Source: Micromonospora cabrerizensis
GTDB taxonomy: Bacteria > Actinomycetota > Actinomycetes > Mycobacteriales > Micromonosporaceae
Reading direction: 5' to 3'
NCBI RefSeq assembly: GCF_022230955.1
Contig: NZ_JAKKFI010000084.1
Span: forward strand, 124,001-188,000
Length of the DNA stretch: 64,000 nucleotides
Shown piece after piece: positions 7,978 through 16,670 of the stretch; the first letter of the stretch is position 1; every line of letters starts with the position of its first letter. The translations under genes and the position numbers were made by a program. Below the pieces are notes generated by a model that did no database searches, was not told the origin of the DNA, and worked only from the letters and a program-made list of their open reading frames with translations.

Positions 7978-9408
7978 GTGGTCATCCGACGCGTACTCGC
8001 GCCCCGCATTGACTTCGGCGCGCTGCGCCGCGAACTCGGCCTGCCCGGGGAGTTTCCGGCCGACGCCCAACGTGAGGCCGACGAGGCGGCCGGCGCTCCG
8101 CCGCGACCGCCCGTCGACCGCACCGACGTACCGTTCGTCACCGTCGACCCGGCCACCTCCCGCGACCTGGACCAGGCGATGCACCTCTCCCGCCGCCCGG
8201 GTGGCGGTTACCGGGTGCGGTACGCGATCGCCGACGTCGCCTCCCACGTCACCCCGGGCGGCGCTCTGGAGGCGGAGACCTGGCGGCGCGGGCAGACCAT
8301 CTACCTGCCCGACGGGAACGTGCCGCTGCACCCGCACACGCTCAGCGAGGGCGCAGCCAGCCTGCTGCCCGACGACGACCGGGCCGCGGTGGTGTGGACC
8401 ATCGACCTGGACGCCGACGGCGGCACCGTGGCCGTCGAGCTGGAACGCGCCCTGGTCCGCAGCCGGGCCAAACTCGACTACGTCGGGGTGCAGGCGGCGG
8501 CCGACGCCGGGCGGCTGCCCGAGCCGATCGCGCTGCTGCCCGAGATCGGTGACCGGCTGACGGCCCGAGGGTTGCGCCGGGGCGCGATCAACCTGCCGCT
8601 GCCCGAGCAGGATCTGGAGCCCGACGGCGAGGGTTGGCGGCTGGTGCTGCGCGCGCCGGCGCCGATGGAGGAGTACAACGCCCAGATCTCCCTGCTCACC
8701 GGCATGGCTGCCGCCGACATCATGCTGGCCGGCCGGGTCGGGTTGCTGCGGACGATGCCCGCGCCGAAACCGGAGGCCGTGCAGCGGCTGCGGGCCGCCG
8801 CCGCGCCGCTGGGCGTGCACTGGCCCGACGATGTGGGCCCGGGTCAGGTGATCGCCGGTCTGGACGCCTCCCAGCCGCGTGCCGCCGCGTTCATCGACCA
8901 GGCGGCCGAGCTGATGCGCGGTGCCGCGTACACCGCCTTCGACGGGACGGTGCCGGAGCAACCGGAGCACGGTGGCGTGGCAGCCACGTACGCCCACGTG
9001 ACGGCGCCGTTGCGACGCCTGGCCGACCGGTACGCCACGGAGGTCTGCCTGGCCCTGCACGCGGGCCAGCCGGTGCCCGACTGGGCCCGTGCCGCGCTGC
9101 CCCGACTGCCCGAGGTGATGGCCAGCACCGACCGGACCGCCTCGGCGGCCACCCGCGGTGCCGTCGAGCTGGCCGAGGCGGCGGTGTTGGAGCACCGGGT
9201 GGGTGAGACCTTCGACGCGGCCGTCCTCGACGTCGACGCCCCGCCCAACGGCAGGTCCCGGCCCCGACCGCCCGGTGGCACCGTCGCGCTGGACGCCCCG
9301 CCGGTGCGCAGCCGCTGCCTCGGCGAACTGCCACTGGGCGAACGGGTCCGGGTCCGACTGGTCACCGCCGACCCGGCGGCCCGTACCGTCCTGTTCGAGC
9401 TGGCCTGA
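7978..9408 (+). CDS. RNB-domain 3'-5' exoribonuclease (RNase II/R family)
   Basis: This 476-residue protein has the RNB catalytic domain. FVTVDPATSRDLDQAMHL carries the metal-binding aspartates in the variant common in actinobacteria (DLDQA, not DLDDA). YAIADVASHV, GQTIYLPDGNVPLHPHTLSEG and the late YAHVTAPLRRLADRYATEV are the other conserved blocks. It lacks the N-terminal cold-shock domains and the S1 tail of full RNase R, so it is the short actinobacterial form. It probably degrades RNA processively in the cytoplasm. GTG 7978 is chosen; the stop precedes a repeat-rich gap. Confidence 0.9.
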   Translation: MVIRRVLAPRIDFGALRRELGLPGEFPADAQREADEAAGAPPRPPVDRTDVPFVTVDPATSRDLDQAMHLSRRPGGGYRVRYAIADVASHVTPGGALEAETWRRGQTIYLPDGNVPLHPHTLSEGAASLLPDDDRAAVVWTIDLDADGGTVAVELERALVRSRAKLDYVGVQAAADAGRLPEPIALLPEIGDRLTARGLRRGAINLPLPEQDLEPDGEGWRLVLRAPAPMEEYNAQISLLTGMAAADIMLAGRVGLLRTMPAPKPEAVQRLRAAAAPLGVHWPDDVGPGQVIAGLDASQPRAAAFIDQAAELMRGAAYTAFDGTVPEQPEHGGVAATYAHVTAPLRRLADRYATEVCLALHAGQPVPDWARAALPRLPEVMASTDRTASAATRGAVELAEAAVLEHRVGETFDAAVLDVDAPPNGRSRPRPPGGTVALDAPPVRSRCLGELPLGERVRVRLVTADPAARTVLFELA

Positions 9409-9419
9409 CCCGGGCCGCT

Positions 9420-9501
9420 CGCCTCGGCCCGGTCCCTGTCGGTGCCGACTGCCCGCCTCGGCCCGGTCCCTGCGGTGCGGTCGCTCCCGGCCCGGTCCCT
9501 G
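9420..9501. repeat. Imperfect tandem repeats between the RNB gene and the F420 oxidoreductase gene
   Basis: CGCCTCGGCCCGGTCCCTG occurs at 9420-9438 and again at 9454-9472, and a diverged copy ends at 9501, giving a period of 30-34 bases. The units begin right after the RNB stop codon. There is no coding sense. They may be slipped-strand expansions; some units can pair GGCC with GGCC, but no clear hairpin is formed. Confidence 0.7.
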
Positions 9502-9583
9502 CCGGTGCGGCCGCTCGCGGCAGCGGGGATTCTCACAGCGCGCGGCGCTGCTGACGGAGCGAGCGGTTTGCGAGGATGAGGCC

Positions 9584-10282
9584 ATGGCATACGACGCGAG
9601 CACGCTGCCCGACGTGTCCGGGCTGACGGTCGGCATCATCGGCGGCACCGGCGATCAGGGGCGAGGTCTCGCCTACCGGTTCGCCCGGGCCGGGCAGACG
9701 GTGCTGATCGGCTCCCGGTCCGCTGAACGGGCCGCCGAGTCCGCCGCCGAGATCGCCGCCCTGCCCGGTGTGCCGGCCACCGGCAGTGTCACGGGCGCGG
9801 CCAACGACGAGGTGGCCCGACGCAGCGACGTGGTGATCATCGCGGTGCCGTGGGACGGGCACGCTGCCACCGTCGCCGCCCTCGCCGAGCCACTCGCCGG
9901 CCGGATCGTCGTCGACTGCGTCAACCCGCTCGGTTTCGACAAGCAGGGCCCGTACGCGCTGACCGTCGCCGAGGGCAGCGCCGTGCAGCAGGCCGCCGCG
10001 TTGCTGCCCGACTCCCGGGTCTGCGCGGCGTTCAACCACGTCAGTGCCCCGCTGCTGGCCGACCCCGAGGTCGACCGGATCGACCTGGACGTGCTGATCT
10101 GCACCGAGGACCGCGAGCTGGTCGACATCGTCGGCGCGCTCGCCGCCCGGATCCCGGGGATGCGCGGCATCTACGCCGGCCGGTTGCGCAACGCCCACCA
10201 GATCGAGGCGTTCACCGCGAACCTGATCGCCATCAACAAGCGCTACAAGGCACACGCCGGCATCCGCGTCACCGATCTCTGA
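9584..10282 (+). CDS. npdG: F420H2:NADP oxidoreductase (NADPH-dependent F420 reductase)
   Basis: This 232-residue enzyme transfers hydride between reduced coenzyme F420 and NADP. It has the family's Rossmann start GLTVGIIGGTGDQGRGLAYRFARAG with a GSRSAERA loop for the NADP phosphate, then DVVIIAVPWDG, VVDCVNPLGF and VCAAFNHVSAPLL, all typical of Fno/NpdG. F420 metabolism is characteristic of actinobacteria. ATG 9584 is the start. A GATC-capped hairpin follows the stop. Confidence 0.9.
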   Translation: MAYDASTLPDVSGLTVGIIGGTGDQGRGLAYRFARAGQTVLIGSRSAERAAESAAEIAALPGVPATGSVTGAANDEVARRSDVVIIAVPWDGHAATVAALAEPLAGRIVVDCVNPLGFDKQGPYALTVAEGSAVQQAAALLPDSRVCAAFNHVSAPLLADPEVDRIDLDVLICTEDRELVDIVGALAARIPGMRGIYAGRLRNAHQIEAFTANLIAINKRYKAHAGIRVTDL

Positions 10283-10295
10283 GTCGTCGCAGGCG

Positions 10296-10378
10296 GCGTG
10301 ATCGACTCCGGTTTCGTGAAAACGCGGTGTCCCGAGGTCAGGGACACCGCGTTTTCGGCAAACCCGAGTGGATCACGC
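10296..10378. repeat. GATC-capped hairpin element 2 (double-arm type)
   Basis: Inner arms AAAACGCGGTGTCCC (10319-10333) and their exact complement (10341-10355) flank a 7-base loop. Outer arms GCGTGATCGACTCCGGTTT (10296-10314) and AAACCCGAGTGGATCACGC (10360-10378) pair with two mismatches. Nearly all 83 bases are paired. It lies between the convergent npdG (stop 10282) and panB (stop 10390) genes. The same architecture recurs at 16671. Confidence 0.9.
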
Positions 10379-10389
10379 CGTGAGCATTC

Positions 10390-11235
10390 CTAGAAGGTGT
10401 GCTCGGCCGTCGGGAACTCGCCGCCTCGGACCTCGTCGGCGAAACGCCGGGTGGCGTCGGTGAGCACCCCGGCCAGGTCCGCGTACCGCTTGACGAAGCG
10501 GGGCGTCTTCCCGGTCCGCAGGCCGGCCATGTCCTGCCAGACCAGCACCTGCGCGTCGGTGTCCGGGCCGGCGCCGATGCCCACCGTCGGGATCGGCAGC
10601 TCGTGGGTGATCCGCTTGGCCACCTCGCCGGGCACCATCTCCAGCACCACCGCGAACGCCCCCGCCTCCGCCACCGCCCGCGCGTCGGCGAGCACCTCGT
10701 CGGCGGCGTCGCCCCGGCCCTGCACGCGGTAACCGCCCAGGGTGTGCTCGCTCTGCGGGGTGAAGCCGATGTGCGCCATCACCGGGATACCGGCGCCGAC
10801 GATCGCGGCGATCTGCTCGGCGCAGCGGCGGCCACCCTCCAGCTTCACCGCGTGGCAGCCGCCCTCCTTCATGAACCGGACGGCGGTCCGCAGCGCCTGC
10901 GCCGGCCCCTCCTCGTACGAGCCGAACGGCAGGTCACCGACGACCAGCGTCTGCCGGGTCGCCCGCACCACGGCCCGCACCAGCGGAAGCAGCTCGTCGG
11001 CGGTCACTGGCAGGGTCGTCTCGTAGCCGAACACGTTGTTCGCGGCCGAGTCGCCGACCAGCAGCACCGGCACACCGGCCTGGTCGAAGATCGACGCCGT
11101 GTACTGGTCGTACGACGTCAGCATCGGCCACCGCTCACCGCGCTCCTTCGCGGCGATCAGGTCCCGGGTGCGGACCCGTCGGGTGGCCGGGCCGCCGTAC
11201 AGCGCGGTCACCTCGTTCGGAGTGGACTCCACCAT
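10390..11235 (-). CDS. panB: 3-methyl-2-oxobutanoate hydroxymethyltransferase
   Basis: This 281-residue enzyme makes ketopantoate from 2-oxoisovalerate and methylene-THF, the first committed step of pantothenate and CoA synthesis. The conserved blocks are MLTSYDQYTASIFDQAG, VLLVGDSAANNVFGY (metal-binding Asp), FMKEGGCHAVKLEGG (Lys) and VLEMVPGEVAKRIT (catalytic Glu). The start is ATG 11235, with GAAGGGA upstream; an in-frame extension to 11337 is Arg/Gly-rich and not family-like. panB sits next to the nadE and glnA2 region, as I recall for other actinobacteria. Confidence 0.96.
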   Translation of the reverse strand: MVESTPNEVTALYGGPATRRVRTRDLIAAKERGERWPMLTSYDQYTASIFDQAGVPVLLVGDSAANNVFGYETTLPVTADELLPLVRAVVRATRQTLVVGDLPFGSYEEGPAQALRTAVRFMKEGGCHAVKLEGGRRCAEQIAAIVGAGIPVMAHIGFTPQSEHTLGGYRVQGRGDAADEVLADARAVAEAGAFAVVLEMVPGEVAKRITHELPIPTVGIGAGPDTDAQVLVWQDMAGLRTGKTPRFVKRYADLAGVLTDATRRFADEVRGGEFPTAEHTF

Positions 11236-11425
11236 CTCTGTCTCCCTTCCTCGAGGCCGCCTGCGCGGTCCCCGGGTTCCGCCGCGATCGTCGCACCGTG
11301 AGACGGGATGACGGCAGGGCCCAGTGCAAGATGTCACTCCACCGAAAACCGCGAGGCCCGCGCCGCGTGGCCCGGCGAGGCGGCGCCGGGTCGCACCACC
11401 GACCCGGCACCCCGAGGAGTACGCC

Positions 11426-13183
11426 TCAGCCGTGCTCGCGCCACCGGTTGGTGATCGGCAGACGGCGGTCCCGGCCGAACGCCTTCATGGAGATCTTCGT
11501 GCCCGGTGCCGACTGCCGCCGCTTGTACTCGGCGGTATCCACCAGCCGCAGCACCTTGTCCACCACCGCCGGGTCGTGACCCGACTCGACCAGCCCGTCG
11601 CGGCCGAGGTCACCGTCGACGTAGCCGATCAGGATCGGGTCCAGTACGTCGTAGTCGGGCAGGCTGTCGCTGTCCAGTTGGCCCGGGCTCAGCTCGGCGC
11701 TCGGCGGCTTGCCGATCGAGTTCTCCGGGATCGGAGCGGTCTCGCCGCGCCGGGCCGCGTCCCGGTTGCGCCACTTCGCGAGCCGCCAGATCAGCGTCTT
11801 CCAGACGTCCTTGACCGGGTTGAAGCCGCCCACCGAGTCGCCGTACAGCGTGGAGTAGCCGACCGCCAGCTCACTCTTGTTGCCGGTCGTCAGCACCAGG
11901 TGGCCCTCCTGGTTCGACAGCGCCATCAGGATCACGCCACGCACCCGGGCCTGGAGGTTCTCCACGGCCACACCGGACAGCGACAGGTTGGCCAGGAAGC
12001 CGTCCACCATCGGCTGGATCGGCTCGACGCGGTAGTCCAGGCCGGTGCGCTTGGCCAGGTCGGCGGCGTCCTCGCGGGAGTGCTCGGAGGAGTGCTGGCT
12101 GGGCAGCGACACCCCGACCACCCGGTCCGGCCCGAGGGCGTCGACGGCCAACGCGGCCACCACCGCCGAGTCGATGCCGCCGGAGAGACCGAGCACCACC
12201 GACGGGAACCGGTTCTTGTTGACGTAGTCGCGCAGGCCGAGCACCAGGGCCTGCCACACCTCGGCCTCGTCGGCCACCGGCTCGATCAGACCGCCGGTGG
12301 CGGCCGGGCCGGTCGGCGCGGCCGGAATGCCGTCGAGCGTGCTGTGCAGGATGCGCATGTCGTCCGCGACCGTCTCCGCGGTCGTCGCAGCGGTGGCCGC
12401 CGGCAGTTCGACGTCGTGCACGAGCAGGTGCTCGACGAACTGCGGGGCCCGGGCGAGCAGCTCACCGTCGGCGGTCACGATCATCGAGTCGCCTTCGAAG
12501 ACCAGCTCGTCCTGCCCGCCGATCATGTTGACGTACGCGATGGCGGCGCCCGCCTCGGCGGCCCGGCGGCGGACCAGCGGCAGCCGGATGTCGTCCTTGT
12601 TCAGCTCGTACGGCGAGCCGTTGATGTTGACCACCAGGCCGACGCCGGCCTGCCGGGCGGCGGCGAACGGACCGCCGGCCTGCCACAGGTCCTCGCAGAT
12701 GGTCAGCGCGACGTCCACGCCGCCGATCCGCACCACGGTCAGCGCGTCGCCGGAGACGAAGTAGCGGTCCTCGTCGAAGACCCCGTAGTTGGGCAGGTGG
12801 TGCTTGAAGTAGCGGGCGACCACGGCACCCCCGTGCAGCAGCGCGGCGGCGTTGCGGGCCCCTCGGCCCGGCTCGGCGTCGCCGCTGACCTGCGGCGGCC
12901 CGTCGGCGTCCAGGTAGCCGACCACCACCGGCACCTCGCCGAGGCCGTCCGTGGCGAGGTCGGCGGCGAGCCGTTCCACGGCGGCCCGGGACGCGGCCAC
13001 GAAGGAGCGCCGGAAGACCAGGTCCTCGACCGGATAGCCGGTGAGCATCATTTCCGGGAAGAGCACCAGCTGGGCACCGGCATCGGCGGCCTGGCGAGTC
13101 CAGCTGCGGACCAGGTCGGCGTTGCCGGCGAGGTCGCCGACGCTCGGGTTGACCTGGGACAGGGCGAGACGCAGGGTGGGCAT
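11426..13183 (-). CDS. nadE: Glutamine-dependent NAD+ synthetase
   Basis: This 585-residue fusion enzyme amidates nicotinic acid adenine dinucleotide. The N-terminal nitrilase-type glutaminase domain (1-~290) shows the Glu-Lys-Cys triad in LFPEMMLTGYPVEDL, FKHHLPNYGVFDE and LTICEDLWQAGG. The C-terminal synthetase domain has the ATP-binding loop LGLSGGIDSAVVAALA and SLPSQHSSEHS. The length agrees with the bacterial glutaminase-fused class. ATG 13183 gives MPTLRLALSQVNPSVGD. It is divergent from glnA2. Confidence 0.97.
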   Translation of the reverse strand: MPTLRLALSQVNPSVGDLAGNADLVRSWTRQAADAGAQLVLFPEMMLTGYPVEDLVFRRSFVAASRAAVERLAADLATDGLGEVPVVVGYLDADGPPQVSGDAEPGRGARNAAALLHGGAVVARYFKHHLPNYGVFDEDRYFVSGDALTVVRIGGVDVALTICEDLWQAGGPFAAARQAGVGLVVNINGSPYELNKDDIRLPLVRRRAAEAGAAIAYVNMIGGQDELVFEGDSMIVTADGELLARAPQFVEHLLVHDVELPAATAATTAETVADDMRILHSTLDGIPAAPTGPAATGGLIEPVADEAEVWQALVLGLRDYVNKNRFPSVVLGLSGGIDSAVVAALAVDALGPDRVVGVSLPSQHSSEHSREDAADLAKRTGLDYRVEPIQPMVDGFLANLSLSGVAVENLQARVRGVILMALSNQEGHLVLTTGNKSELAVGYSTLYGDSVGGFNPVKDVWKTLIWRLAKWRNRDAARRGETAPIPENSIGKPPSAELSPGQLDSDSLPDYDVLDPILIGYVDGDLGRDGLVESGHDPAVVDKVLRLVDTAEYKRRQSAPGTKISMKAFGRDRRLPITNRWREHG

Positions 13184-13347
13184 GTCCTCATCTTGCCCCA
13201 GCCTCGACGCGACAATCCCCACGCTCCGGCGAGATGGCCGCCACGCTGCGGCGAAGGCCCCTGCCGTGCGGCGGGCGCACGGGCCCGTCGGCGGCCGGGC
13301 CCCCGTCCGCCGGGCGGGAGGCGAGGGGACGGCCGGCGGCAGTTCGC

Positions 13348-13363
13348 GTAACGTCTGCGTAAC
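13348..13363 (+). promoter_or_regulatory. Possible single GlnR-type box before glnA2
   Basis: GTAAC-n6-GTAAC at 13348-13363 fits the first two positions of the actinobacterial GlnR pattern gTnAC-n6-GaAAC, apart from T for A in the second half. It lies 82 bases before the glnA2 start. No second box pair follows, unlike the full site before glnA1. The match rests on few bases. Confidence 0.35.
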
Positions 13364-13445
13364 CAGGCCCGGTAAGACTGGGCGATCAGGTCGGGCGGCA
13401 GCCCGGCCAAGGCGGACAGCAGAAGCGTCGCGAGGGGTTGGGGAA

Positions 13446-14795
13446 GTGGACCGTCAGCAGGAGTTCGTCCTCCGCACGCTGGAAGAGCGGGACATCCGGT
13501 TCGTCCGGCTGTGGTTCACCGACGTGCTGGGCACGCTCAAGAGCGTCTCGGTGGCGCCGGCAGAGTTGGAGGCGGCCTTCGAGGAGGGCATCGGCTTCGA
13601 CGGCTCGGCGATCGAAGGCTTCGCCCGGGTCTTCGAATCGGACATGGTCGCCATGCCCGACCCGACCACCTTCCAGGTCTTCCCGTTCGAGGGCGGCGTC
13701 AGCGGCGAGAGCGCACGGATGTTCTGCGACATCCTGCTGCCCGACGGCGGTCCGTCCTGGGCCGACCCCCGGCACGTGCTGCGCCGGGCGCTGTCCAAGG
13801 CCGCCGAGAAGGGCTTCACCTTCTACACCCACCCCGAGATCGAGTTCTTCCTGCTGGAGAACGGCCCGCAGGACGGCTCGGTGCCCACCCCGGTCGACAC
13901 CGGCGGCTACTTCGAGCACACCACGCACGCGGTGGCCCGCGACTTCCGCCGCCAGGGCGTGCTGGCGCTGGAGCGCATCGGCATCTCGGTGGAGTTCAGC
14001 CACCACGAGGTCGCGCCCGGTCAGCAGGAGATCGACCTGCGCTACGCCGACGCGCTGACCACCGCCGACAACATCATGACCTTCCGGCACGTGGTCAAGG
14101 AGGTGGCGCTCTCCACCGGCGTGCAGGCCAGCTTCATGCCGAAGCCGTTCACCGACCAGCCGGGCAGCGGGATGCACACCCACCTGTCGCTGTTCGAGGG
14201 GGAGCGCAACGCCTTCCACGACAGCGGCGACCCGATGAAGCTCTCCAAGGTGGCCAAGTCGTTCATCGCCGGCCTCCTGGTGCACGCCCGGGAATACACC
14301 GCGGTCACCAACCAGTGGGTCAACTCGTACAAGCGGCTCTTCCCGCAGGCCCTGCCGGACCGGATCACGGAGAGCCCCGCGTACGTCTGCTGGGGTCACC
14401 TCAACCGGTCCGCGCTGGTCCGGGTCCCCGCGTACGGCAAGCCCAACTCGGCCCGCGTCGAGGTCCGCTCCCTGGACTCGGCGGCCAACCCCTACCTGGC
14501 CTTCGCGGTGCTGCTCGGCGCCGGCATGAAGGGCATCGAGGAGGGGTACGAGCTGCCGCCGGGCGCCGAGGACGACGTCTGGTCGCTGACCAGCGCGGAG
14601 CGGCGCGCGATGGGATACGAGGCGCTGCCGGAGAACCTCGCCGAGGCGATCGACGTGATGGCCGGTTCCGAGCTGGTCGCCGAGGTGCTCGGCGAGCACG
14701 TCTTCGACTTCTTCCTGCGCAACAAGCGGGCCGAGTGGGAGCAGTACCGGCGCGAGGTCACCCCGTACGAGCGGCAGCGTTACCTGGCGTTGTAA
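13446..14795 (+). CDS. glnA2: Glutamine synthetase type I, GlnA2-like
   Basis: This 449-residue enzyme of the GSI fold makes glutamine from glutamate, ammonia and ATP. Visible blocks are GIGFDGSAIEGF, HPEIEFFLLE (metal-binding Glu), PGSGMHTHLSLF (ammonium/ATP loop) and NRSALVRVPAY (Arg). The length and the neighbourhood (nadE, glnE) match M. tuberculosis GlnA2. Where GlnA1 has the adenylylated Tyr in DLYDL, this protein has DVWSL, so GlnE should not modify it (inference). GTG 13446 follows a weak GAGGGG. In some actinomycetes such paralogues act on other amines or D-/L-glutamate, so its substrate is open. Confidence 0.9.
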   Translation: MDRQQEFVLRTLEERDIRFVRLWFTDVLGTLKSVSVAPAELEAAFEEGIGFDGSAIEGFARVFESDMVAMPDPTTFQVFPFEGGVSGESARMFCDILLPDGGPSWADPRHVLRRALSKAAEKGFTFYTHPEIEFFLLENGPQDGSVPTPVDTGGYFEHTTHAVARDFRRQGVLALERIGISVEFSHHEVAPGQQEIDLRYADALTTADNIMTFRHVVKEVALSTGVQASFMPKPFTDQPGSGMHTHLSLFEGERNAFHDSGDPMKLSKVAKSFIAGLLVHAREYTAVTNQWVNSYKRLFPQALPDRITESPAYVCWGHLNRSALVRVPAYGKPNSARVEVRSLDSAANPYLAFAVLLGAGMKGIEEGYELPPGAEDDVWSLTSAERRAMGYEALPENLAEAIDVMAGSELVAEVLGEHVFDFFLRNKRAEWEQYRREVTPYERQRYLAL

Positions 14796-14882
14796 CCGCG
14801 GGGCTGACGCGCTTGCGCGCTGGCGCTATCGTCTCGATCACCGCGCCGGTACCCCTCCGGGCGGAGAGTCGGGAGGCAGTCG

Positions 14883-15308
14883 GTGCTGGAGGATCTGCTC
14901 AGCGGTGCTTGGCAGAGCGTCGTGTTCGGGATCGTCGGCGTGGGGCTCATGGCGGCTGGCTTCGTGCTGGTCGACCTGCTCACGCCCGGTCGGTTGCGCG
15001 ACCTGATCTGGGTGCAGCGCAACGCCAACGCGGGGTTGTTGCTGGCCGCCAACCAGCTCGGCATCGCCGGGATCGTGTTCACCGCGATCCTGACCAGCTA
15101 CAGCGACTTCGGCAGGGGGCTCGCCTCCACGGTGGTCTTCGGCATCGTCGGGCTGGCCATCATGGCGTTGGCCTTCTTCGTGCTCGACCTGCTCACCCCG
15201 GGCAAGCTCGGTGAGGTCATCTGCTCGGACGAGCCGCACCCGGCGGCCCGGGTCAGCGCCGCCACCCACTTCGGCGCCGCGCTGATCGTCTGTGCCTGCA
15301 TCGCCTGA
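14883..15308 (+). CDS. DUF350 family membrane protein
   Basis: This 141-residue protein has four hydrophobic helices arranged as an internal duplication: VVFGIVGVGLMAAGFVLVDLLTPGRL near residue 13 and VVFGIVGLAIMALAFFVLDLLTPGKL near residue 82. The VLVDLLTPG motif is the DUF350 hallmark. DUF350 proteins are predicted inner-membrane proteins of unknown function, sometimes near glutathionylspermidine or PspA genes. GTG 14883 is used. It follows glnA2 by 87 bases in the same direction and may be read through from it. Confidence 0.88.
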   Translation: MLEDLLSGAWQSVVFGIVGVGLMAAGFVLVDLLTPGRLRDLIWVQRNANAGLLLAANQLGIAGIVFTAILTSYSDFGRGLASTVVFGIVGLAIMALAFFVLDLLTPGKLGEVICSDEPHPAARVSAATHFGAALIVCACIA

Positions 15309-15315
15309 GGCGGTC

Positions 15316-15380
15316 GTCCGCGTCGCCGTGCGGGCGGCTGTCCGCGTTGCTGTGACGGCCGTCCGCGTCGCCGTGCGGGC
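15316..15380. repeat. Short direct repeats after the DUF350 gene
   Basis: GTCCGCGTCGCCGTGCGGGC at 15316-15335 recurs exactly at 15361-15380, with a diverged copy (GTCCGCGTTGCTGTGACGGC) between them. The three units make up most of the gap between the DUF350 stop and the WYL regulator. No hairpin or gene is apparent. Confidence 0.8.
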
Positions 15381-15422
15381 AGGCGCCTGAGGGCGTCGTA
15401 CCCCGGCCGTAGCGTGCCGGTC

Positions 15423-16115
15423 ATGAACCGTACGGACCGCCTCTACGCCCTGGTCGAGGAGCTGCGGGCGGTGTCGCCGAGGCCGCGCAGTGCCCGCTGG
15501 TTGGCCGCGCGTTTCGAGGTGAGCAGCCGCACCATCGAACGGGACATCGGCGCGCTACAGGAGGCCGGCGTGCCGATCTGGGCCGAGCCCGGGCGCACCG
15601 GCGGCTACGTGGTGGATCGCGCCCGCACCCTGCCGCCGGTCAACCTGACCGCCGCGGAGGCGGTCGCGATGGCCGTCGCGCTGGGCCGGCTCGCCGGCAC
15701 CCCGTTCGCCGGCCCGGGCGTCACCGCGCTGCGCAAACTGATGGCGGTGCTGCCGGCCGCCGACGCCGCCGAGGCGCACCGCCTCGCCGGCCGCGTACAC
15801 CTGGTCGGCGACGGGCCGCCCACGCCCGTCCCGGCTCTCGTCGCCGACGCGGTCGCCGCGCGGCGGGTGCTGCGCATCAGGTACGCCGACCGGGCCGGCG
15901 TCGACTCGGTCCGTGACGTCGAGCCGCTGGGTTACCTCGGTAACCCACGACACTGGTATCTGCTGGCCTGGTGCCGGCTGCGCGACGAGCTGCGCTGCTT
16001 CCGCACCGACCGGATCGGCAGCGCCCAGGCGCTGCCCGACGTGGTGTCCCGCGAGCTGCGCCCGGCCGACCTGGACATTCCGCGCGAGCGGGTCCGCTCG
16101 CTGAGCCTGGTCTGA
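15423..16115 (+). CDS. HTH-WYL domain transcriptional regulator (YafY family)
   Basis: This 230-residue regulator has an N-terminal winged HTH (RLYALVEELRAVSPRPRSARWLAARFEVSSRTIERDIGALQEAGVPIWAE) and a C-terminal WYL domain. The WYL core reads RVLRIRYADRAG followed by VEPLGYLGNPRHWYLLAWC, including the WYL-type motif. WYL domains are thought to bind a nucleic acid or small ligand. ATG 15423 is preferred over ATG 15414 by similarity of MNRTDRLYALVEEL to the family. It is followed by a VOC-family gene in the same direction, which is its probable target. Confidence 0.9.
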   Translation: MNRTDRLYALVEELRAVSPRPRSARWLAARFEVSSRTIERDIGALQEAGVPIWAEPGRTGGYVVDRARTLPPVNLTAAEAVAMAVALGRLAGTPFAGPGVTALRKLMAVLPAADAAEAHRLAGRVHLVGDGPPTPVPALVADAVAARRVLRIRYADRAGVDSVRDVEPLGYLGNPRHWYLLAWCRLRDELRCFRTDRIGSAQALPDVVSRELRPADLDIPRERVRSLSLV

Positions 16116-16243
16116 TCCGGTGTTGCGAGAGCGGTTCTCCGTCGGGTGATCCGGAAACACCGACAGGACGGTGTCGCGGACGGCCCAGAGACTGCTCCAG
16201 ACGACGGCCGAACGGTCGGTACGGCAAACCCTGGAGGCAGCAG

Positions 16244-16621
16244 ATGTCCACGACGCCCATCACCTGGTTCGAGATCGGCACCGACCGGCCGGAGGAGGCC
16301 GAGCGCTTCTACGGGGAGCTGTTCGGCTGGACCTTCGAGGAGCAGGGCGCAGGCAGCGGCGGGTCCTACCGGGTGACCGGCGCGGGTGGCGACACCGGGA
16401 TCGGCGGCGCGATCCGGGCGACCGACGGCACGTCACCGAACTACGCGGTGTTCTACGCCGAGGTCACCGACGTGGCGGAAACCTGCCGGCAGGCCGAGGC
16501 GGCCGGCGGCAAGGTGCTGGTGGCGGCACGTACGGCACCGAGCGGCCTCACCCTGGCCCACCTGCTCGACCCGGCCGGAAACCACCTCGGCGTGTTCGCG
16601 CCCCCGCCCCCGCAGGGCTGA
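16244..16621 (+). CDS. VOC family (glyoxalase/bleomycin-resistance fold) protein
   Basis: This 125-residue protein has the betaalphabetabetabeta repeats of the vicinal-oxygen-chelate fold: ITWFEIGTDRPEEAERFYGELFGWTFEE opens the first module and NYAVFYAEVTDVAETCRQAEAAGGKVL the second, ending DPAGNHLGVFAPPP. Such proteins bind metals and small electrophiles or antibiotics. GGAGG is spaced well before ATG 16244. It sits 128 bases behind the WYL regulator, a pairing often seen in actinobacteria. The substrate is unknown. Confidence 0.87.
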   Translation: MSTTPITWFEIGTDRPEEAERFYGELFGWTFEEQGAGSGGSYRVTGAGGDTGIGGAIRATDGTSPNYAVFYAEVTDVAETCRQAEAAGGKVLVAARTAPSGLTLAHLLDPAGNHLGVFAPPPPQG

Positions 16622-16670
16622 TCGCCCGGGCCGCCTGATGCCCGGCCCGCCCGGCGCGGCTCGGGCCTGA

